This document shows, one piece after another, positions 7,590 through 13,344 of a DNA stretch of 34,649 nt. Position numbers and translations under genes: made by a program. Positions within the stretch are counted from its first letter, which is position 1. Every line of letters starts with the position of its first letter. The notes under the pieces were generated by a model, which was not told where the DNA came from, made no database searches, and saw only the letters and a list, made by a program, of their open reading frames with translations. Origin of the DNA: an uncultured bacterium (GTDB lineage Bacteria; Patescibacteriota; Dojkabacteria; CALFHW01); contig CALFHW010000068.1 of the NCBI GenBank assembly GCA_937876695.1, positions 1 to 34,649 on the forward strand, written 5' to 3'.

Positions 7590-8489
7590 ATGTACATAGC
7601 ATTAGATGTCGGTGGAACTAATATTAATATTGGACTTTTTAGTGAGCTAGACCCAAGCTCACGGGTGGGATCTGTAACGCTAGAAGTAAAGAATGATTTC
7701 CAGGCCGATATAGCTCAAACCAAACAAGCTGTGGCGCAATTAACTGACAACCCAATAACCGCCATTGGAATAGGCATCCCAGGCATTGTCAATGCTGATG
7801 AAACCAGGATCATTAGCTCGGCGAATTTAAGTGATTGGGAGGGTAAAGATGTTATAGGAAGCCTGCAAGCTGCATTCACAGTTGACGCAGTTTATACATG
7901 TCATGACGTAAAAGCAGCAGCACTCAGTGAATCGATGTTTGGTAACATGACAGATAATTTTGCATTTATCATTTGGGGGACTGGGATTGGTTGTAGTTAT
8001 GTACGTTATACAGATGGAAAACCCAGTAATTTCCAGCAAGTTGAACTAGGCTATCAAACAATTACAAAAACTATTGAACTAGAGGGAGTTACATATCCTG
8101 GTTATCTAGAGTACCACTGTGGGGGTGGCCGCCTGGTGCAGCGGTTTGGGAAGCCTGTATCCGAGTTAACAGAATCGGAATGGGATACGGTATTAGATGA
8201 TTTATCCTTTGGGATTGCAAACTTATTGATGCTGAATTACGCTCCTAGTCTTGTGTTTAGCGGCGGTGTCGCGATAAAGCAGGCACACCGATTGCCTAAG
8301 CTGGCTGAGTTGGCCAGAATTAGAATTAACTCCAGCGTTTTGCCCAAGCTCCAGCTTGCCAAGTACGGCGAAGATTCCGGTTTAATCGGTGCCTTGGGAT
8401 TAATTAAACACAGACAATCAGGTAATATTGCCTCAAATAGTTCTATTAGTGAATCAATTTCATTCCCTGCAAATAAGCCCAGGAAGTAG
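7590..8489 (+). CDS. ROK-family sugar kinase-like protein
   Basis: This 299-residue protein opens with DVGGTNINIG (residues 5-14), the phosphate-binding DxGGT motif of ROK kinases. It keeps the GIGIPG segment, a catalytic-type Asp in CHDVKAAALSE, the GTGIGCSYV phosphate 2 motif and a C-terminal FSGGV adenosine motif. ROK members phosphorylate glucose, N-acetylmannosamine or similar sugars with ATP. Two features are atypical: the usual sugar-binding ExGH reads ELGYQ, and the Cys-rich zinc motif (CxCGxxGCxE) is absent, with only HCGGG at about that position. Activity or sugar choice may therefore differ. No Shine-Dalgarno is visible; a -10-like box lies nine bases before the ATG. Confidence 0.85.
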   Translation: MYIALDVGGTNINIGLFSELDPSSRVGSVTLEVKNDFQADIAQTKQAVAQLTDNPITAIGIGIPGIVNADETRIISSANLSDWEGKDVIGSLQAAFTVDAVYTCHDVKAAALSESMFGNMTDNFAFIIWGTGIGCSYVRYTDGKPSNFQQVELGYQTITKTIELEGVTYPGYLEYHCGGGRLVQRFGKPVSELTESEWDTVLDDLSFGIANLLMLNYAPSLVFSGGVAIKQAHRLPKLAELARIRINSSVLPKLQLAKYGEDSGLIGALGLIKHRQSGNIASNSSISESISFPANKPRK

Positions 8490-8505
8490 CACAAGTGCAA
8501 ACCCT

Positions 8506-9144
8506 TTACTGTTCTAGCTGCTCGTGTAATTCCTTTAAGAAGCGTTTTGAATAATCCACCCACTTTTTAGCAATCTTTTTGGCAGCGTCGGTCTTTAAGT
8601 TCTCATAGCAACTATTCTGGAAGTTTAAGATATCCAAAAGCGACTCCCACTTAACTTTCCCGACATCAAATAATTCGTCGAAATCTTTGGCGGAATGGTT
8701 TGCATATTGCCCTTTCCCTGAGTCATCTGAAACGGGTAGATAATAGCCGCCAGCTCCTGCCCGCATTATGCCGATTGGACCCAGGAGTTCCATTATGTCT
8801 GCATCCCTGACAATGTCCAGCAGCTTGGTACTTTCCCCTTTGCGATTTGAATCGTGATATCTGATAGCATGGCATATTTCTGAAATCCGCCCTTCATGCA
8901 TGCCGATACTTTGCAGAAACTTCTCGGCCATTTCTGCACCTCTGGCTCCATGGTCTTTTCTACCCTCTACCAAGCCAATATCGTGCATTAGACAGGCGAT
9001 CTCAACTGATTCTAAATCCGGATAATTCTCTTGCTCGGCAATCATCAGCCCCCACTTGCGGGACCTGTCAAAGTGGTCATACTTATGCGCCGGCTCAGTA
9101 TTACCCGCCAGGCTTTTCACGTAGTCTTCTATCTGCTTGAGCAT
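8506..9144 (-). CDS. HD-domain phosphohydrolase (YedJ/YpgQ-like)
   Basis: This 212-residue protein has the HD signature: His24 in KYDHFDR, His54-Asp55 in CLMHDIG, further histidines in the DHGARGAEMAE helix and RYHD, and a late Asp in VRDADIMELLG. The arrangement matches small YedJ/YpgQ-like metal-dependent phosphohydrolases, several of which hydrolyse nucleotides; the substrate here is unknown. The gene converges on the ROK gene with a 16-base gap. A decayed 100-base copy of its 3' end lies at 10668-10767 at about 91 percent identity, showing that a second relative once existed nearby. TAAAAT and TATAAT boxes lie 8-18 bases before the ATG. Confidence 0.85.
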   Translation of the reverse strand: MLKQIEDYVKSLAGNTEPAHKYDHFDRSRKWGLMIAEQENYPDLESVEIACLMHDIGLVEGRKDHGARGAEMAEKFLQSIGMHEGRISEICHAIRYHDSNRKGESTKLLDIVRDADIMELLGPIGIMRAGAGGYYLPVSDDSGKGQYANHSAKDFDELFDVGKVKWESLLDILNFQNSCYENLKTDAAKKIAKKWVDYSKRFLKELHEQLEQ

Positions 9145-9235
9145 AATGCTTATTTTATTATATATTCCAATATTTAGCTATATTTGATACAATACCTATA
9201 ACTTATTTTATATATTATACTCAATATCAATACAC

Positions 9236-9916
9236 ATGTCAGAAGAATTAAATTTTAAAGGCTGGGATGGTTTCTTTGACCAAATTAGGTTTACGCTTTA
9301 CAGAACTGCACATATTCAAGCCAAGTATATTGAAGAAATAAATTCTAGAGCGAAGCTACTAGAGTCGCCCAGGCTTCTAGAAATAGCTGCCGGAAGTGGA
9401 TATACATCAGCGATAGTAGCTGATTTACTCTGGGAGACCAACCCGCTCGTAACTGTTTCCGATGTATCAGAAGACCTTATGGGTAGAGTCGCACAAACCC
9501 ATATCGGTGCCGTCCCCGGCATTGAGCCCGTAGTTGCTAGCGCATACCAACTACCGTTTCCAGATGGTGCTTTTGATATTTCATATCACCAAGGTTTTTT
9601 TGAACATTTTCAAGATGAAGAAGTCCGCGCGCTCGTCAGAGAGCAGGCAAGAGTATCACGTTACTGCATAGCCGACATACCAAATGGCAGGAGATGGAAT
9701 AAGACCCAAGAGTTCGGTAATGAACGATTCCTGCCTCACAAAGATTGGGTAGATTTAATTAAAAGCGCTGGGGTTAACGTGGTCTATGACACCGGCCGAA
9801 GATTCACAAATAAATGGAAGACCTTGGTACCAGTTGCGCTTCATGAAACAAATTGGTTCCATAGGAACTTTGGAGAAAGCAGCATTATAATTTTTAGTGC
9901 TGTTGAATCCAAATAG
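9236..9916 (+). CDS. Class I SAM-dependent methyltransferase
   Basis: This 226-residue protein has motif I LLEIAAGSGYTS near residues 47-58 (the glycine-rich SAM loop), an acidic strand end in VTVSDVSEDL, the LPFPDGAFDISYHQGFFEHF region (motifs III-IV), and a post-motif ADIPNGRRW stretch. It fits a Methyltransf_11-like Rossmann fold, which uses S-adenosylmethionine. The substrate is unknown. The upstream AT-rich region holds overlapping TATTAT/TATACT boxes about 15 bases before the ATG and no ribosome site. The gene stands alone, divergent from the HD gene. Confidence 0.85.
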   Translation: MSEELNFKGWDGFFDQIRFTLYRTAHIQAKYIEEINSRAKLLESPRLLEIAAGSGYTSAIVADLLWETNPLVTVSDVSEDLMGRVAQTHIGAVPGIEPVVASAYQLPFPDGAFDISYHQGFFEHFQDEEVRALVREQARVSRYCIADIPNGRRWNKTQEFGNERFLPHKDWVDLIKSAGVNVVYDTGRRFTNKWKTLVPVALHETNWFHRNFGESSIIIFSAVESK

Positions 9917-10045
9917 CCTGAACCAATCTTTGGATATTGAATCACTTTATGCATACTTTGGAATCCGAAATCAAATGAATCTGTCTCTTGGTGGGGGTTA
10001 TTCAGGGGATCGCTCTGGGTTCATAATTCGACACGTCGATACCAC
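9917..10045. other. Intergenic stretch with no recognised feature
   Basis: A short frame runs through the 3' part of the methyltransferase gene and on to about 10074, but it has no start of its own and no recognisable family. I see no terminator hairpin or RNA gene here. Confidence 0.4.
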
Positions 10046-10096
10046 TTGCGCACTTTGTATCTCTATTGTATAATAGGTGTATTAATCTAGATACAA
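10046..10096 (+). promoter_or_regulatory. Toxin-antitoxin promoter with possible operator arms
   Basis: TTGCGC (10046-10051), a 17-base spacer and TATAAT (10069-10074) form a good sigma-70 type promoter. TTGTAT (10066-10071) and ATACAA (10091-10096) are inverted copies flanking the predicted start near 10081, and could be half-sites for the ribbon-helix-helix antitoxin. A four-codon ORF (10096-10110) ends by overlapping the antitoxin ATG. Confidence 0.6.
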
Positions 10097-10106
10097 TGCT
10101 ACTACA

Positions 10107-10367
10107 ATGAACAAACAAGCAACTGCAAAACACATCACCTTTCCATATGAGCTAAATGAGTTGATGGAAGTTCGCTTAAATCAGCTAGGCATCTCGGCTC
10201 CCGAATACGTACGTCAGCTAGTCATTCAGGATGTGAAGCCGCTGTATCAAAACATACCTTTCGTGGATGCCGCCACTGAAAAATCTATCGGGTTATCGCT
10301 GCAAGAGATTGAAGATGGCGACATAGCGGAATTTGATTCTGTGGAGGATTTTAAGGCGCAGTTGTAA
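10107..10367 (+). CDS. Ribbon-helix-helix type antitoxin
   Basis: This 86-residue protein has an N-terminal HITFPYELNELMEVRLNQLG segment that fits a ribbon-helix-helix DNA-binding domain, and an acidic C-terminal tail (EEIEDGD-EFDSVEDF character) that would wrap the toxin. Antitoxins of this type bind and neutralise the partner and repress their own promoter. Its stop codon TAA shares a base with the toxin ATG, the classic coupling of such pairs. The family assignment is by domain layout and context. Confidence 0.8.
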   Translation: MNKQATAKHITFPYELNELMEVRLNQLGISAPEYVRQLVIQDVKPLYQNIPFVDAATEKSIGLSLQEIEDGDIAEFDSVEDFKAQL

Positions 10368-10657
10368 TGAGCAAGTACAAGTTTAGGCCGTCCACGGAGT
10401 TTATCCGCCTGTATAAAAAGTTCATTAAAAACAACAAACAGCTTGAAGGCAAAATAGATAATGCTATTGCCGCATTGATCGAGAACCCTTTCAGCCCATC
10501 ACTTAGAACTCATTTAGTCAATACTAGAAGCTATGGTAAAAAATACAGTTCCAGAATAACCGGAGACCTGAGGCTCATCTGGGACTTCTCAGAAAGTAGG
10601 ATTTCTATACTAGCTTTAGCAATCGGTGGGCACTCAGGGAAGAAGGGGGTTTATTGA
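10367..10657 (+). CDS. RelE/YoeB-like mRNA interferase toxin
   Basis: This 96-residue basic protein has the RelE/ParE fold pattern: an N-terminal helix with FIRLYKKFIKNNKQL, a central LENPFSP-x-LRTH-like loop, then SSRITGDLRLIWDF and ILALAIGGHSGKKGVY strands. The arginines and the C-terminal GGHSGKxxVY are characteristic of RelE-type ribosome-dependent endonucleases as seen in many small-genome bacteria. It would cut mRNA in the ribosomal A site when the antitoxin is lost. A ParE-like gyrase target cannot be fully excluded. Its 3' end overlaps the end of a decayed HD gene fragment on the other strand. Confidence 0.82.
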   Translation: MSKYKFRPSTEFIRLYKKFIKNNKQLEGKIDNAIAALIENPFSPSLRTHLVNTRSYGKKYSSRITGDLRLIWDFSESRISILALAIGGHSGKKGVY

Positions 10658-10767
10658 GGCACTTTGAGCTGCCCGTGTAATTCCACTATGAAACGTTTCG
10701 AATAATCCACCCACTTTTTGGCGATCTTTTTGGCAGTGTCGGTCTTTAAGTTCTCATAGCAACTATT
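10651..10767 (-). pseudogene. Decayed 3' fragment of a second HD-domain hydrolase gene
   Basis: Bases 10668-10767 align without gaps to 8517-8616, the end of the HD hydrolase gene, with nine mismatches in 100. On the minus strand it still reads in frame as the last 38 codons (NSCYENLKTD through KKWVDYSKRF) and ends in TAA at 10651-10653. No start and no HD motif remain upstream, so it is a remnant. Several mismatches are silent or conservative, suggesting divergence as a working gene before truncation. Confidence 0.88.
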
Positions 10768-10865
10768 TGAGTATAGTTAATTATGCTATGTTAAATTTAT
10801 TCCTATCCCAAGTGCATTCATATATACTTTGAGCTATAATCTAGCATTATCTTCTAGCCAAAACT

Positions 10866-11378
10866 GTGGCAGCTAAAAAACTAGGTATTGCGGGTCTTAT
10901 TCTTGCTTCAACTGGTCTTTGTGTTGTTGCCTGTTGTTGTTTCACAACTGCGTTTGGATTTGCATCACCTATTCAGCCAGTTAGCAAAGGAGTTCAAACT
11001 GACATCAGAGGCGCGATAAAACCACTCTGTCAGGATAATAAGGTTGTAAATAGCGTTTGTACAGGATGCAAACAACTCACCTTAACCAGAACTAATGCTG
11101 ATTGTTCCACTAAAACGGAGTTGATCGAGACTGGGGACTGCCACTTCTTATGTACAGAAGTAAAGAAAGAAGCTGCGGTAGTCGAACCTGCACCTGCACT
11201 TCCTCCGCCAACAGAGCCTACTCCACCGGTGCCTGTACCAACTCCCCCAACCATTCAGGAAGCTGAACCATACCAGGGTTGCTGTAAGGTTTGTTCAAAA
11301 GGTAAAGCCTGCGGCAATAGCTGCATTGCCCAAAATAAAACCTGTCACAAAGCCAAGGGCTGCGCTTGCGATAGTTAA
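10866..11378 (+). CDS. Cysteine-rich membrane-anchored surface protein
   Basis: This 170-residue protein starts with an N-terminal hydrophobic segment (about residues 7-33, containing VACCCF) that acts as a signal or anchor. A Cys-containing domain (about 45-100, eight or so Cys in CTGC and similar pairs), a Pro/Thr-rich linker (about 110-135) and a C-terminal Cys cluster with CCKVCSKGKACGNSC and CACDS follow. That last motif recurs as a small Cys module in many bacterial proteins, function unknown. An exported Cys-rich protein fits with the DsbA-like oxidoreductase encoded in the same window. The start is GTG; TATAAT at 10835-10840 is the likely -10, giving a leader of about 19 bases without a ribosome site. 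Confidence 0.7.
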   Translation: MAAKKLGIAGLILASTGLCVVACCCFTTAFGFASPIQPVSKGVQTDIRGAIKPLCQDNKVVNSVCTGCKQLTLTRTNADCSTKTELIETGDCHFLCTEVKKEAAVVEPAPALPPPTEPTPPVPVPTPPTIQEAEPYQGCCKVCSKGKACGNSCIAQNKTCHKAKGCACDS

Positions 11379-11401
11379 AATTATATAAAACATGGATCTC
11401 T

Positions 11402-12055
11402 TTATTTAGTCACTTTCCTAGCTCGAGACTCATTCTCGAGTAACTTCTTACTATTCCTTATATGCTGAATAATATCATTTCCACCTCCACTTATTTCAAT
11501 TGGTTCAAGCAAAGTCTCCTCCTGCACTAATTCCTTTGCCAAAAGGTTGTAAAAGGATGACAACAATATAAGACATTTATCAATTTCTTTATTTCCCCTC
11601 TTCAAGTCAAAGACGGGCTCTGCTTCAAGAGTATGTTGAAAATCCCAATGGGCAATTAGCTTATTTCGTAATCCCGATAATCCTTTGGGTATTTCCGATG
11701 GTTCCATTTCCCCAGATATTATTTTGCAATAGTCATCGCTTATACATTTAAGCTGATCTATTTCAGTCTGATCCAACTTTTGATAACTCACTTCATCACA
11801 AAAATATTTCAGACTTAGGTTTTTATTCCCTCTAATATCAGCCGCATTATCACCCAGTGCACAAATATCAAGTACTATGCTTTCCCACAACGCTAAGCCC
11901 GTAATATGCCAAAACGATGGTGCACTTTTTATTAGCAAACCTATCTCCTGATTATCAATAAATAATTGTTTGTATATCTGCCAACTACCGTTGAGATAAA
12001 CAACTCTTTTTCTCAGAGTGTCTAACTGATCTTGATCAAGTGAATTATCGGACAT
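11402..12055 (-). CDS. HEPN-domain protein, AbiU2-like
   Basis: This 217-residue all-helical protein has the RNKLIAHWD motif at about residues 130-138, the Rx4-6H catalytic signature of HEPN ribonucleases. The surroundings (FWHITGLALWESIVLDICALGD, then NLSLKYF) resemble the AbiU2 HEPN family linked to abortive infection. It would act as an RNase against RNA, perhaps under stress or phage attack; this is inference. The ATG at 12055 is preferred to an upstream TTG at 12115 because AAGGA lies seven bases before it. That is one of the few good Shine-Dalgarno sequences here, which could mark recent acquisition. It lies directly downstream of tmRNA on the same strand. Confidence 0.75.
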   Translation of the reverse strand: MSDNSLDQDQLDTLRKRVVYLNGSWQIYKQLFIDNQEIGLLIKSAPSFWHITGLALWESIVLDICALGDNAADIRGNKNLSLKYFCDEVSYQKLDQTEIDQLKCISDDYCKIISGEMEPSEIPKGLSGLRNKLIAHWDFQHTLEAEPVFDLKRGNKEIDKCLILLSSFYNLLAKELVQEETLLEPIEISGGGNDIIQHIRNSKKLLENESRARKVTK

Positions 12056-12116
12056 ATTGCATTCCTTAATTAAGTAAAGTATGCCAACGGTCATGTAAAA
12101 AGCAGTCCGGGGCAAC

Positions 12117-12573
12117 TGGTGGAGATGGAGGGAATCGAACCCTCGTCCAAAAAGCTTCCGACCAAGCGGGGTTACAAGTTTAGTGAGATTAGTTTTACCT
12201 ACAAAGGTCTAGAAACCTCACCGAAAAGACCAAAGCAGGAGTTTGGAGGCCACTTGGTCAATCTTAGCCAAACCAGCTGAGAAAGATCGCGCTGTGTCTA
12301 GGTTTAGCCAGTAAAATCCCCAACACAGGAGAGATTAAACCGACTGCTGCTTTAAATTAAGCAGCTACAGAAGCGAGGTTCGCTTGAGCAAAGTTAAGGC
12401 TTGGAAGCTCTAACTTGAAGCTGTTTACGAAATTCAACACTCTTGTAAAAATGTTTGTTTTGGCACTTATAGTTTTCTTCCGCAAGCGGAAGTTGGCCTG
12501 AGATTTAACTGCTGAGCCTAGCAGTACTTGCCACTTAACCAGATAGCTGTTCTGTCGATGCCTGTGCATCCCC
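12117..12573 (-). ncRNA. ssrA: tmRNA (ssrA)
   Basis: Read on minus, the 5' end GGGGATG pairs with CATCTCC before the encoded ACCA to form the tRNA-like acceptor, and a T-arm with GGTTCGATTCCC type bases precedes it. The gene is about 457 bases. A CUUCCG-CUUG-CGGAAG hairpin is followed by AAAACUAUAAGUGCC, analogous to the conserved sequence before the resume codon. That puts the resume codon GCC at 12464-12462 and an open frame to TAA at 12357. The predicted tag is 35 residues, starting AKTNIFTR and ending NLASVAA, a standard hydrophobic degradation signal but much longer than the usual 8-15. It works with SmpB to rescue stalled ribosomes. Confidence 0.95.
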
Positions 12574-12602
12574 AGTTATTAAAGAACTAGTATATTATAC
12601 CA

Positions 12603-13277
12603 TTAATACCCTATTGTTTTCTTGGCCGAAGCCAATACCAGCCCGTTTACCTGTTCAAAGCCATTGCTTCTGAGGATATCTGCGCAAATCTCTAAAGTGA
12701 TGCCGCTGGTGTAGATGTCGTCGATGAGTAGGGCTTTGCGGGGGAGGTTTTGGCCTGCTGGGAGCGGAATCTGTACCTCGAAGTCGATCTGGAAGGCTGC
12801 TGAAAGATTGCGCCGGCGCCAGTCTTTATTTTTACCGACTTGAGTGGTGGTGTGACTGACGCGCTTGATTATGGGAGCTAGGATGTGAGGTTGGCGGGCG
12901 GCGGGGTTGGATTGTTGGGAGTTAATGGAGGCCAAGATCTCTCTAGCCAACAGCTCTGCTTGGTTGAAGCCGCGCGACTGCAGCTTTTCTCGGGCAAGCG
13001 GGACTGGGATTACTATTGCGTCGTTGAGTAGGTCATTAACCTGCGCAGCGTGAGCTTCTACGAGGATACCAGCAAGCTGCCCCGCGATACGATAGTAGCC
13101 TGCGTATTTGATCTGTTTGATGGCGTATTCCAAAGCTTTGTTATAGACGAAGCCCACCAAACAATTATCTAAGCCTTTGGCTGCAATAAAACCCGATTTC
13201 TCATAAAATAAACCCTGGCAGCGAACGCAGACGAAGCTCTCTAAACGCCCGCAGTATATGCAAAATTTTGGCAACAT
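12603..13277 (-). CDS. comF: ComF-family phosphoribosyltransferase-like protein
   Basis: This 224-residue protein starts with a zinc-ribbon (CIYC at about residues 6-9, CVRC at 16-19), followed by the ComF core: DAIVIPVPL, RGFNQAELLA, and the PRPP-binding ALLIDDIYTSGIT. ComF proteins support DNA uptake and transformation in other bacteria by an unclear mechanism; many are also general PRTase-like proteins. The order on the minus strand is comF, tmRNA, HEPN. The ATG at 13277 follows GATAAT by five bases (13283-13288), so the mRNA is probably leaderless, and it diverges from valS. Confidence 0.85.
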   Translation of the reverse strand: MLPKFCIYCGRLESFVCVRCQGLFYEKSGFIAAKGLDNCLVGFVYNKALEYAIKQIKYAGYYRIAGQLAGILVEAHAAQVNDLLNDAIVIPVPLAREKLQSRGFNQAELLAREILASINSQQSNPAARQPHILAPIIKRVSHTTTQVGKNKDWRRRNLSAAFQIDFEVQIPLPAGQNLPRKALLIDDIYTSGITLEICADILRSNGFEQVNGLVLASAKKTIGY

Positions 13278-13282
13278 GGCCC

Positions 13283-13288
13283 ATTATC
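13283..13288 (-). promoter_or_regulatory. -10 box of comF (leaderless)
   Basis: GATAAT on the minus strand sits five bases before the ATG at 13277. Together with the TAAAAT box of valS it forms a compact divergent promoter region. Confidence 0.5.
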
Positions 13289-13310
13289 CCTCTCATTTCT
13301 GTAAAAAACT

Positions 13311-13338
13311 TTAAGGAATCCTGAAATTAAGTTAAAAT
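13311..13338 (+). promoter_or_regulatory. valS promoter (leaderless)
   Basis: TTAAGG (13311-13316) and TAAAAT (13333-13338) are spaced by 16 bases. The valS ATG begins seven bases after the -10 box, so the mRNA would start at or next to its start codon. Confidence 0.55.
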
Positions 13339-13344
13339 TGCCTT

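Noticed and set aside
12095..12120. CAGT/ACTG stem followed by T's after tmRNA as a terminator
   Set aside because: The stem is only four base pairs, too weak to claim.
12117..12160. Integration site duplication of the tmRNA 3' end
   Set aside because: I could not find a second copy of the tmRNA 3' end in the window and no integrase gene is present, so no attachment site is claimed.
12357..12569. 70-residue ORF on the minus strand as a protein gene
   Set aside because: It lies entirely inside tmRNA; only its last 35 codons are meaningful, as the tag.
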